Assembly: GCF_003063665.1 (NCBI RefSeq)
Contig: NZ_NESF01000011.1
Span: 50,626 to 114,625 of the forward strand
Reading direction: 5' to 3'
DNA length: 64,000 nucleotides
From: Limnohabitans sp. Hippo3
Lineage (GTDB): Bacteria; Pseudomonadota; Gammaproteobacteria; Burkholderiales; Burkholderiaceae_C
The notes under the pieces are model-generated. The model was given only the letters and a program-made list of their open reading frames with translations, searched no databases and was not told the DNA's origin. The position numbers and the translations under genes were made by a program. Positions 56,912-64,000 of the stretch are shown here, piece by piece. How positions within the stretch are numbered: the stretch's first letter is position 1; every line of letters begins with the position of its first letter.

Positions 56912-58429
56912 TTATTGCCAGGACACGGCCGACATGTCGTTGGCAAAAATCGGCGAGCTCGACCACAGACCTTTGAGGCCTTTGCGGTACACCGCGGTGT
57001 TGGTGGCGTTGAACAGGAACACGTTGACCGCATCCTTGGCGATCATGCGCTGCATGTCGCCAAACAGCTGCGTGCGCTCTTTGGCCGCCATGGTGGCCGC
57101 GTGTTTGGCCGCCAAGTCGCGGAAAGCCTTGCTGTCGTAACCCCAGTAGTACTGCGGGTTGGCATAAGCCATGTAGTCCAGTGGTTCAACGTGGTTGATC
57201 ACCGTCAGGTCAAAGTTGCCCTTGAAGGTGCCGCCCAGCCACTGCGCCCATTCGACGTTTTCAATTTTGGCCACGATGCCCACTTTGGCCAACTGCGCAG
57301 CCAGGATCTCACCCCCCTTGCGGGCGTAAGGCGGCGGGGGCAAGGTCAGGGTCACGTTCAGCGGGGTTTGCACCCCGGCTTCCTTGAGCAGGGCCTTGGC
57401 TTTTTCGGGGTCGTAAGCGTAGGTGTTGCTCAACTCCACATAGCCCGCATCGGTGGGCGCCATGTGGCTGCCGATGGGTTTGGCCAGCCCTTCAAACACG
57501 CCATCGATAAAGGCTTTCTTGTCGACCGCGTGCGACAAGGCGCGGCGCACGCGCACATCGTCAAACGGCTTTTTGCGGTTGTTGATGGTCATGATGCCTT
57601 TGCCGGCCGTGCTGCCCATTTCAACCACAAAGCGTTTGTCTTTCTGAAACTGTGCCAAGCTTTGCGGCGACTGGAAACGCGGCATGCCGTCGATGTCGCC
57701 CGCCAGCAAGGCGGCCACCTGGGCAGCCGAATCGTTGATGAAACGGAAAGTGACTTTCTTCACTTTGACAGAAGCGGCATCGCGAAAGCCATCCCATTTG
57801 GACAAAGTCACCGCAGAGCCTTTGGCCCAGCTGTCGAGTTTGTAGGGGCCTGTGCCCACGGGCTTGGTGGCGGCGTTGGCGGCGCTGTCCGGGTGCAAGA
57901 TCACGGCGGTGTTCTCACCCATGCGGAACAGGAAGTTGCCGTCCGGGTTGCTCAGCACCAGCACCACGGTGTGTGCGTCGGGGGTCGAGATGTGGCTGAT
58001 GTTGTTGAACACCGCGCCTTTGGCTTTGTTGGTGCTCTTGGCGTCTTTGGCCCGCTCGAAGCTGAACTTGACAGCGGCAGAGTCGAATGGCGCACCATCA
58101 GAAAACTTCACGCCCCGGCGCAGCTTGAAGGTGTAGGCCTTGCCGTCGGCATCCATTTTCCAGCTCTCGGCCAGCAAGGGGCTGATGCTGCCATCCACAT
58201 TGATTTTGGTCAGGCCCTCGAGGATGTTGTAGTGCACCACCTCGCCGATGGCGGCCGCCGGGGCCATGGTCGGGTCGAGGCTGGTGGGCTCCAGGATCAT
58301 GCCCAGCGTGACGGTGTCCTTGCGCGACTGCGCTTGCGCCTGTAAAGGGGCTGCCACCCCAGTGGCGACCAACACGGCGACCGAGCTCAAAGCGAGGGTG
58401 CGGCGGGTCAAAGAAAAGACGTTTTTCAT
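56912..58429 (-). CDS. ABC transporter substrate-binding protein, peptide/opine family (SBP_bac_5)
   Basis: A 505-aa periplasmic receptor. Signal peptide to ~32 (LALSSVAVLVATGVAAPLQA). SBP family 5 layout: TVTLGMILEPTSLDPTMAPA, the family signature AYTFKLRRGVKFSDGAPFDS, and VGTGPYKLDSWAKGS. Final gene in a five-gene importer operon (permease, permease, ATPase, ATPase, receptor). Ligand probably a peptide or related amide; the divergent P1 aminopeptidase gene supports a peptide. ATG at 58429 overlaps the stop of the ATPase gene. Confidence 0.92.
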   Translation of the reverse strand: MKNVFSLTRRTLALSSVAVLVATGVAAPLQAQAQSRKDTVTLGMILEPTSLDPTMAPAAAIGEVVHYNILEGLTKINVDGSISPLLAESWKMDADGKAYTFKLRRGVKFSDGAPFDSAAVKFSFERAKDAKSTNKAKGAVFNNISHISTPDAHTVVLVLSNPDGNFLFRMGENTAVILHPDSAANAATKPVGTGPYKLDSWAKGSAVTLSKWDGFRDAASVKVKKVTFRFINDSAAQVAALLAGDIDGMPRFQSPQSLAQFQKDKRFVVEMGSTAGKGIMTINNRKKPFDDVRVRRALSHAVDKKAFIDGVFEGLAKPIGSHMAPTDAGYVELSNTYAYDPEKAKALLKEAGVQTPLNVTLTLPPPPYARKGGEILAAQLAKVGIVAKIENVEWAQWLGGTFKGNFDLTVINHVEPLDYMAYANPQYYWGYDSKAFRDLAAKHAATMAAKERTQLFGDMQRMIAKDAVNVFLFNATNTAVYRKGLKGLWSSSPIFANDMSAVSWQ

Positions 58430-59265
58430 GGGGTCTCCTGCGTCAAAAATGAAGGGGGCTGGCCCGGAATGGCGGCCAATAACTTGCGAGTGTAAGGGTG
58501 CTCGGCCTGCTTAAAAATCTGTTCGACGGGGCCTTGTTCCACCACACGACCCAACTGCAAGACCAGCACATCGTCGCACATCAAATTCACCACCGCCAGG
58601 TCGTGGCTGACGAACAGATAACTCAGGCCGTAGCGGTCTTGCAGGTCCATCATCAGGTTCAGCACCTGGGCCTGCACCGACACATCGAGCGCACTGACCG
58701 GCTCATCGGCCACGATCAATGCAGGGCGCGTGATCAGGGCGCGGGCAATGGCAATGCGCTGGCGTTGACCGCCCGAGAATTCGTGCGGGTATTTGTCGAG
58801 GTCTGCGCTTCTGAGGCCTACCTCGCTCAAAGCCTGGGCAGCACGATCGCGCAGCTCCGTTCGGCCATCCGCAGGTTCGACCAAGGTCTTGATCGGCTCG
58901 GTCACGATGGCCAGCACTTTTTGGCGCGGGTCCAGCGAGCCATACGGGTCCTGAAACACCATCTGAAAACCACTGCGCAATTGGCGCAAGGCTGGGCCAT
59001 GGGTCTGGTGCACGTCCACCCCTTTGAACACCACCTGCCCTTCGGTGGGCGTGTCCAGGGCCATGACCAAGCGCGCCAGCGTGGACTTGCCCGAACCCGA
59101 TTCGCCCACCACCCCCAAGCTTTTGCCCGGCTGCAGCGTGAAGCTCACGTCGGACAAAGCCTGCAAAGCGCCTGCGGGTTGAAACAAACTCGTGCGGGGC
59201 AAGGCAAAGCGCCGTCCCAAGTGCTTCACCTGCAGCAGAGGCGCTGATATGGACATCGCGTTCAT
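58426..59265 (-). CDS. Peptide-type ABC transporter ATPase, DppF/OppF-like
   Basis: A 279-aa ATPase from the ATG at 59265, overlapping the DppD-like stop; an upstream start at 59286 is possible. Walker [13 protein letters not shown]-loop MVFQDPYGSLDPR, signature FSGGQRQRIAIARAL, Walker B LIVADEPVSALD, switch VSHDLAVV. The C-terminal extension HPYTRKLLAAIP is the oligopeptide-ATPase motif. Pairs with the ATPase at 59262-60266. Confidence 0.93.
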   Translation of the reverse strand: MNAMSISAPLLQVKHLGRRFALPRTSLFQPAGALQALSDVSFTLQPGKSLGVVGESGSGKSTLARLVMALDTPTEGQVVFKGVDVHQTHGPALRQLRSGFQMVFQDPYGSLDPRQKVLAIVTEPIKTLVEPADGRTELRDRAAQALSEVGLRSADLDKYPHEFSGGQRQRIAIARALITRPALIVADEPVSALDVSVQAQVLNLMMDLQDRYGLSYLFVSHDLAVVNLMCDDVLVLQLGRVVEQGPVEQIFKQAEHPYTRKLLAAIPGQPPSFLTQETP

Positions 59266-60266
59266 GACAGCCTCCAGCGCGGGCAACTGACCACATGGGG
59301 CTCATCACCAGTCGTTTCGCGGTCGATGCTTTCAGCCTGCGGCGGTGTCTGGCGGCAATCCTCAACCGCCAAGCTGCACCGGTCGGCAAACGCACAACCT
59401 GCCGGAAAATCCATCAGCTCGGGCACGCTGCCGGGGATGGTGATGAGGCGCGTGCCGCGTGCCAAGCCCAGACGCGGCCGCGCCGCAAACAGGCCCCGCG
59501 TGTAGGGGTGCGCGCGGTGCGCAAACAGCTCGGGCGTGGCCGCGCTCTCGACCACCGCGCCGCCGTACATCACCATCACGCGCTCCACCTGGTCCTGCAT
59601 CAGACCCAGGTCGTGGCTGATCAAAAGCAGGCCCATGCCGTCTTCGCGCACCAGTTGCTGAATGAGCCGCAACACCTCTTTTTGCACCGTCACATCCAGC
59701 GCGGTGGTGGGCTCGTCGGCAATCAACAGGTCGGGACTGCAGGCCAGCGCGATCGAGATCATCACGCGCTGGCGTTGCCCGCCCGACAGCTCGTGCGGAT
59801 AGGCGTCGAGCCGCTCACGCGCCCGAGGCAACTGCACGCGTTCGAGCAGTTGCAGGGCGCGGGCTTTCGCGTCGCTGGCGCTCATGTGCTGGTGCAGGCG
59901 CAAGGGCTCGGCGATCTGCTTCCAGATCGGATGCAAGGGGTTGAGCGCCGTCATCGGCTCCTGGAAGATCATGGCCATGCGGGCACCGCGCAGCTGGCAC
60001 ATCTGCGGCTCGGGCAGGCCCACCAACTCCTGCTCCTTGAACACGATGGAACCGCTCACACGGGCGCGTTCGGGCAACAAGCCCATCAGGGCCAATGCGG
60101 TGAGCGATTTGCCACTGCCACTCTCGCCAATCAGGCCTACCGTCTGGCCCCGCTCCATGCGCCAGGACACGCCACGCAGGGCCTGCGCCCAGCCCCGGGC
60201 CGTGGACAGGCTCACCCGCAAATCATCGACTTGCAGCAAAGGCTTGGCGCTTGATAAATCGCTCAT
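59262..60266 (-). CDS. Peptide-type ABC transporter ATPase, DppD/OppD-like
   Basis: A 334-aa ATPase starting [20 protein letters not shown] at 60266. Walker [17 protein letters not shown]-loop [14 protein letters not shown], signature [15 protein letters not shown], Walker [16 protein letters not shown]. The C-terminal part ([35 protein letters not shown]) has the cysteines that bind an Fe-S cluster in DppD proteins. An apparent 610-aa frame reaching to 61094 is an artefact of reading through dppC out of frame. Confidence 0.93.
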   Translation of the reverse strand: MSDLSSAKPLLQVDDLRVSLSTARGWAQALRGVSWRMERGQTVGLIGESGSGKSLTALALMGLLPERARVSGSIVFKEQELVGLPEPQMCQLRGARMAMIFQEPMTALNPLHPIWKQIAEPLRLHQHMSASDAKARALQLLERVQLPRARERLDAYPHELSGGQRQRVMISIALACSPDLLIADEPTTALDVTVQKEVLRLIQQLVREDGMGLLLISHDLGLMQDQVERVMVMYGGAVVESAATPELFAHRAHPYTRGLFAARPRLGLARGTRLITIPGSVPELMDFPAGCAFADRCSLAVEDCRQTPPQAESIDRETTGDEPHVVSCPRWRLS

Positions 60267-60268
60267 GT

Positions 60269-61114
60269 TCACCTTTGCCGCGCCAACCGGGGGTCGAGCA
60301 CATCGCGCAAACCATCGCCCAGCAAATTCAGACCCAGCACAGCCAGCGCAATCGCCGCGCCCGGGTACACCGCCAGCATGGGGGCCTGGAACATCTGCGA
60401 CTGCGCCTCGTTGAGCATGCGGCCCCAGCTGGGCTGCGGCGGCTGCGTGCCCAGACCCAGATACGACAAAGCCGCCTCGGCCAGGATGGCGATGGCGAAC
60501 TGGATGGTGGCCTGCACGATCAGCACGCTGGCGATGTTGGGCAGCACATGCGTGAGTGTGATGGCCAGCGGGCCCTGGCCTGCGGCGCGGGCAGCGGCCG
60601 TGTAGTCCCGCGCCCAGACCGCATTGGCCGCGCCGCGCGAAATGCGGGCAAACACCGGAATGTTGAAAATGCCAATGGCCACGATGCTCACCACCAGGCC
60701 TGGCCCATAGATCGCGGTCAGCATGATGGCCGACAACAAAGCCGGAAAGGCGAAGGTGAAGTCCGAGGCCCGCATGATGAGCTCCTCCACCACGCCGCGC
60801 CGCGCCGAGGCCAGCAAACCCAAAGGCACGCCCACACCCAAGCCAATGCCCACCGCAATAAAGCCCACCAGCAAGGAATTTTGACTGCCCACCAGGAGCA
60901 AAGAACCGATGTCGCGCCCCAGGCTGTCGGTGCCCAGCCAATGCGCCGCGCTGGGCGAGGCCAATTTGTTGGGGATGTCGATGTCCCCCACCGGGTAAGG
61001 CGACCAAAACAAGGACAGCACCGCGCACAGCACCATCAGCAGCACCATGGCCCCGCCTGCTACAAAACTCGGGTGGCGCAAGGCACGTCGCCAAAATGTG
61101 TTGTTATCCCGCAT
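60269..61114 (-). CDS. Peptide-type ABC transporter permease, DppC-like
   Basis: A 281-aa inner-membrane permease of the DppC/OppC type. N-terminal TM at ~17-37 (FVAGGAMVLLMVLCAVLSLF), then HWLGTDSLGRDIGSLLLVGS, the usual first-loop signature, and the ATPase-contact loop ARDYTAAARAAGQGPLAITL. The C-terminus GDGLRDVLDPRL is the family ending. Overlaps the DppB-like gene by 11 bp, and is 2 bp from the DppD-like ATG. Confidence 0.93.
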   Translation of the reverse strand: MRDNNTFWRRALRHPSFVAGGAMVLLMVLCAVLSLFWSPYPVGDIDIPNKLASPSAAHWLGTDSLGRDIGSLLLVGSQNSLLVGFIAVGIGLGVGVPLGLLASARRGVVEELIMRASDFTFAFPALLSAIMLTAIYGPGLVVSIVAIGIFNIPVFARISRGAANAVWARDYTAAARAAGQGPLAITLTHVLPNIASVLIVQATIQFAIAILAEAALSYLGLGTQPPQPSWGRMLNEAQSQMFQAPMLAVYPGAAIALAVLGLNLLGDGLRDVLDPRLARQR

Positions 61115-62069
61115 GGCCCGCCTTCAATCGCGGATCGATCCACGCATACAGCACGTCAATGCAGAAGTTGATGAGGATGACCAAGGCCGCCAACAACATG
61201 ACCACGTCGCGCACCACGATCAGGTCGCGGTTGGCAATGGCCTGAAAAATCAGCCGCCCAATGCCCGGCAGCACAAACACGTTTTCAATCACGATGGCGC
61301 TGGTGATCAGGTTGCCAAACTGCAAGCCCATCACCGTGAGTACCGGGATCATGGCGTTGCGCAGCACATGGCCCCACAGCACTTGACGGCGTGACAGACC
61401 CTTGGCCCGGGCGGTGCGCACAAAATCCTCGCGCAAGGTGTCGAGCACGGCCGAGCGGGTCACCCGCGTCAGAATCGCCGTTTGCACCGCCGCCAGCGCC
61501 ATGGCGGGCAAGAGCAAGGCCTTGATGCCCTCCATCACCCCGCCACCATCGTCTTCGAACCACCCCGGAAAACCGCCCGCGCTCACCCACTCCAGGTGCA
61601 CCGCAAACAGCAAAATCAAAAGAATGGCCAGCCAGAAATTGGGCAAGGCCAGGCCCAGCTGGCTGAGCGTCATCACGCCCACATCACCCGCCTTGTTTTG
61701 CTGCGAGGCGGCGTAAATGCCCAGCGCCAACGCCAGCGCCACGGTCAGGCCCATGGCCATCACAGCCAGTGGCAGCGTCACCTGCATGCGCTCGGCCATC
61801 AACTGGGCGGTGGGGGTGTCGTAAGAAATGCTCAGGCCTGTCTGGCCCTGCAGCATGCCGCCCATCCAGCTCAGGTAACGGGTGACCGCGGGCTGGTTCA
61901 GGCCCAGCTTGTCTTCCATCGCCGCAATCGACTCGGGCGTGGCCGTTTCGCCCAAGATCACCTGCGCGGCATTGCCCGGCAGCAACTCCAGCACCGCAAA
62001 CACCACCACCGAAGTGGCCAGCAGGGTCAGCACAAAGCTCAGCAGCCGTCTCAAAAAGAACAGGGGCAC
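61104..62069 (-). CDS. Peptide-type ABC transporter permease, DppB-like
   Basis: A 321-aa permease of the DppB/OppB type: RRLLSFVLTLLATSVVVFAV, then the loop PGNAAQVILGETATPESIAA that characterises the family, VTRSAVLDTLREDFVRTARA KGLS as the ATPase-contact segment, and the C-terminal NFCIDVLYAWIDPRLK. First gene of the minus-strand operon, only 28 bp from the divergent P1 peptidase start, so the promoters overlap. Confidence 0.93.
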   Translation of the reverse strand: MPLFFLRRLLSFVLTLLATSVVVFAVLELLPGNAAQVILGETATPESIAAMEDKLGLNQPAVTRYLSWMGGMLQGQTGLSISYDTPTAQLMAERMQVTLPLAVMAMGLTVALALALGIYAASQQNKAGDVGVMTLSQLGLALPNFWLAILLILLFAVHLEWVSAGGFPGWFEDDGGGVMEGIKALLLPAMALAAVQTAILTRVTRSAVLDTLREDFVRTARAKGLSRRQVLWGHVLRNAMIPVLTVMGLQFGNLITSAIVIENVFVLPGIGRLIFQAIANRDLIVVRDVVMLLAALVILINFCIDVLYAWIDPRLKAGHAG

Positions 62070-62097
62070 GCGCTATCCTTGGGGTCTGTGAGCAACG

Positions 62098-63150
62098 ATG
62101 AAAAGAGTTGAGATGGCATCGCAAACGATTGTAAACAGCGCCCAAGACGCCCTTGTGGGCTCCATCGTGGATGTCCCCGGCCTGCAGGTCGGTCACTTCA
62201 CACTGAGCGAGCGCCTGACCGGCTGCTCGGTGGTGCTGGCTCCCCAAGGCGCGGTGGGCGCGGTGGATGTGCGCGGCGCCGCCCCGGGCACCCGCGAGAC
62301 CGATTTGCTGGACCCGGCCAACCTGGTCGACAAAGTGCATGCCGTGGTGCTCAGCGGCGGCAGCGCTTTCGGGCTGGACGCCGCCACGGGCGTGGTGCGT
62401 TGGCTCGATGAGCAGGGCATCGGCTTTGAAACCGGCTACGGCCGCGTGCCCATCGTGCCTGCGGCCGTGTTGTTCGATTTGCCCGTGGTGCGCCCGGGTG
62501 ACGACCCCAAGGCCCGACCCGGCGCAGAAGCAGGCTATGCCGCCTGCCAAGCGGCGTCCACATCCACAGCCACACCCGCCGCAGGCAATGTGGGCGCGGG
62601 CGCGGGGGCCTGTGTGGGCAAATTGTTTGGCCTTGATCGTTGCATGAAAGGCGGCATCGGCAACGCCAGCGTGCGCGTGGGGCCCTGGGTGGTCGGCGCC
62701 TTGGTGGCCTGCAACGCGGTGGGCGATGTGATCGACCCGGCCACAGGCCAGGTGCTGGCGGGTGCCCGCACGGCCGATGGACACAACTTGCTGGACACCC
62801 AACGCGCCTTGCTGGCGGGTGAACGCGGCAGCCGCCCCCTGCCCGGCACCAACACCACCATCGGCGTGGTCGCCACCAACGCCACCCTCACCAAAGCCCA
62901 GGCCAAGCGCCTGGCCATGAGCGCCCACGACGGCCTGGCCCGCAGCATCCGCCCGGCCCACACCACCCTGGACGGCGATACCCTGTTTGCCATGGCCACC
63001 GGCACCGAAGCAGGCCCGGTGGATTTGATGCTGCTCACCGTGATGGCGGTCGAGGCCACGGCACTGGCCACAGTGGATGCCATTCGTCAGGCGCGAAGCA
63101 TCACCACCCAATGGGGCAATGTGCCTGCGGCCCTGGACTGGGCCAATTGA
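62098..63150 (+). CDS. P1-family (DmpA/NylC-like) N-terminal-nucleophile aminopeptidase
   Basis: A 350-aa (or 345 from the ATG at 62113) self-cleaving hydrolase. The P1/S58 fold shows in VPGLQVGHFTLSERLTGCSV, VLSGGSAFGLDAATGVVRWL and GNASVRVGPWVVGALVACN. The cleavage site is probably Asn252-Thr253 in LPGTNTTIGVVATN, where Thr253 becomes the nucleophile, as in NylC rather than the Gly-Ser of DmpA. Cleavage would give ~27 kDa and ~10 kDa subunits. Substrates of the family are D- or beta-amino-acid peptides and amide oligomers. The divergent peptide importer suggests intracellular processing of the imported compound. Confidence 0.88.
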   Translation: MKRVEMASQTIVNSAQDALVGSIVDVPGLQVGHFTLSERLTGCSVVLAPQGAVGAVDVRGAAPGTRETDLLDPANLVDKVHAVVLSGGSAFGLDAATGVVRWLDEQGIGFETGYGRVPIVPAAVLFDLPVVRPGDDPKARPGAEAGYAACQAASTSTATPAAGNVGAGAGACVGKLFGLDRCMKGGIGNASVRVGPWVVGALVACNAVGDVIDPATGQVLAGARTADGHNLLDTQRALLAGERGSRPLPGTNTTIGVVATNATLTKAQAKRLAMSAHDGLARSIRPAHTTLDGDTLFAMATGTEAGPVDLMLLTVMAVEATALATVDAIRQARSITTQWGNVPAALDWAN

Positions 63151-63160
63151 GCCCAGAAAC

Positions 63161-63188
63161 AAAAAAGCCCGCTGGGTTTTGAGCGGGC
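63161..63188 (-). terminator. Terminator downstream of the tRNA remnant
   Basis: Minus strand: GCCCGCT CAAAACCC AGCGGGC then TTTTTT. A strong terminator for leftward transcription, presumably of the once intact tRNA gene; weak for the plus-strand peptidase. Confidence 0.75.
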
Positions 63189-63205
63189 CTGGTTGTTGGT
63201 GTGAA

Positions 63206-63250
63206 TGGTAGGGCGTGAGGGACTTGAACCCGCGACCAAAGGATTATGAG
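63206..63250 (-). other. tRNA 3'-half remnant (CAU anticodon), probable attachment site
   Basis: Read on the minus strand this is CTCATAATCC, then GGTTCAAGTC as T loop and CCC-TACCA with encoded CCA. It runs from the anticodon loop (CAT) to the 3' end. No matching 5' half lies upstream (63251-63330). The T stem has one mismatch. It fits the portion of an Ile(CAU) or Met tRNA left or duplicated by an integrating element that crossed over in the anticodon loop. Confidence 0.65.
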
Positions 63251-63418
63251 TAGACCCAGCCGCTAGGACCCCAGTAGACATGGCAGGTTGCAGCGGCCTG
63301 ATCAACTTCGTGGAAAATTCCGTGGAAGCGAAGACGCACGTAACCCTATGTTTTTATTGAATATTTTTGGATAAATCTTTCGCGCAACTGTGTAAGCAAG
63401 AGCGCAACTTTTCAGAGG

Positions 63419-63873
63419 TCAGTGCTTCAATTTGAACTTGCCAATCCATGCCTCAAAGCCCTGAGCACTCATATGTCTAGGGTCAATCGTGTTGGCATGA
63501 TGCGACGCCCATCTCACCCAACGTTCTAGATCTTTGATCGGTTGCTTGGCAGATTCAGACTTGACTTGCATGGCTGCAATGAGATTTCTGATTTGATCCG
63601 AATAGTTCATGCTCGCAACCGCCGTACTCATCATCTCTATCCGGCTTCGTAATAGGTCTTCCAAAGCCTTGCGCTTCTTCTCGGCAGCACGTTGGAGTTC
63701 TTCCTCGCGGCGTTCAATCTCCCGCTGACGTCTTTGAACTCGCCACTTGTAGGCGCTGACCACGCTGTCCCGATAGGCTGCCTCGTCATGCATGACAACA
63801 TCCATCACGATCTGCTTGATGCAGTCTGCCTTGATGGCTTCAAACACGTAGTGGCTCTCCCCTTTACCGTAGT
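63419..63873 (-). pseudogene. C-terminal part of an ORF cut by an IS3 element
   Basis: About 150 residues of an open frame with no start of its own. From the insertion point the protein continues [20 protein letters not shown], a charged coiled coil ([20 protein letters not shown]) and a C-terminal [16 protein letters not shown] segment ending [12 protein letters not shown]. The first ~35 residues of the longer reading to 63979 come from IS DNA. No family recognised; the style (Lys/Glu coiled coil, basic end) is common in genomic-island cargo. The 168 bp between its stop and the tRNA remnant hold no gene. Confidence 0.6.
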
Positions 63874-64000
63874 TGAATCGCCCCGGATTTTGAGGAGGCT
63901 CCACACTTTGAGAAGATGGAGCCATGAGCAAGAAATCAAACCGTTTTTCACCCGAGGTGCGCGAACGCGCTGTCCGCATGGTGCTCGAACACCGAGGCGA
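63874..64000 (+). mobile_element. Left end of an IS3-family insertion sequence (continues past window)
   Basis: Probable terminal inverted repeat begins TGAATCGCCCCGGATTTTGA at 63874, of the TGAACCGCCCCGG type seen in IS3-family elements. A transposase OrfA gene starts 50 bp later. The other end lies outside the window. Confidence 0.7.
63924..64000 (+). CDS. IS3-family transposase OrfA, N-terminal fragment
   Basis: The window ends 25 codons into the gene: [20 protein letters not shown] then LEHRG. This is the start of an OrfA of the IS3 family (transposase_8 helix-turn-helix). OrfA binds the element ends and is normally fused to OrfB by frameshifting; that part is outside the window. Confidence 0.85.
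   Translation, partial: MSKKSNRFSPEVRERAVRMVLEHRG

Noticed and set aside
60267..61094. N-terminal extension of the DppD-like ATPase to 610 residues
   Set aside because: The extension is dppC read out of frame. The real start at 60266 gives a standard DppD protein.
63880..63979. N-terminal 35 residues of the truncated ORF at the right edge
   Set aside because: They are encoded by the IS3 end read backwards and are not part of the original gene.

Overview
The window reads as a high-GC betaproteobacterial chromosome, most likely order Burkholderiales, family Comamonadaceae. This rests on gene content and order: a Bug-type TctC receptor, UrtABCDE, a urease operon with a small gene between ureA and ureB, and the hemW-rdgB-rph / yicC-gmk-rpoZ-spoT / greB block. 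Genus assignment is not possible by eye. Almost every region is an organic-nitrogen scavenging island.

Layout. 1-2485: tctA(partial)-tctB-tctC tricarboxylate transporter, minus strand. 2623-4851: urate hydroxylase puuD and xanthine dehydrogenase maturation gene xdhC. 4941-8364: a lipoprotein, two MFS exporters and a tiny Cys-rich protein. 8440-12843: xdhB, xdhA and uraH (minus). 13014-17812: a GntR/FCD regulator, puuE, a fused uraD-allC gene and an M20 hydrolase (plus). 17906-18402: a type II toxin-antitoxin pair. 18454-20980: a PhyH dioxygenase and an NCS2 purine permease. 21244-23544: malic enzyme maeB. 23794-27434: a NitT/TauT-type ABC importer followed by ureD. 27700-36237: an A/T-richer block with a histidine kinase, a response regulator and a two-partner secretion pair (tpsB, tpsA), all minus. 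36333-42318: urea importer urtEDCBA (minus). 42544-47053: ureA, a 55-aa His-rich membrane protein, and ureBCEFG (plus). 47085-47172: tRNA-Ser. 47226-49197: an oxidoreductase, a small wHTH protein and a membrane protein. 49222-56715: core housekeeping genes. 56780-56856: tRNA-Arg. 56912-63150: an oligopeptide-type ABC transporter operon and a divergent P1 (DmpA/NylC-like) peptidase. 63161-64000: a tRNA 3'-half, a truncated ORF and the start of an IS3-family element.

How the genes fit together. XdhABC oxidises (hypo)xanthine to urate, PuuD makes 5-hydroxyisourate, UraH and the UraD domain give allantoin, PuuE opens allantoin to allantoate and the AllC domain deaminates it. Urea released downstream, or imported by UrtABCDE, is split by urease. 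No ureidoglycolate-cleaving enzyme of a known family is visible. Two control layers can be read from the DNA. A TGTATACA palindrome precedes puuD, the uraH/gntR pair, the NCS2 permease and the ABC ATPase gene, which suggests one GntR-type purine regulon. Consensus sigma-54 promoters lie divergently between urtA and ureA and upstream of the ABC receptor gene, which suggests nitrogen-limitation control.

Palindromic intergenic repeats are scattered through the window. One of them has become the 3' end of urtC.
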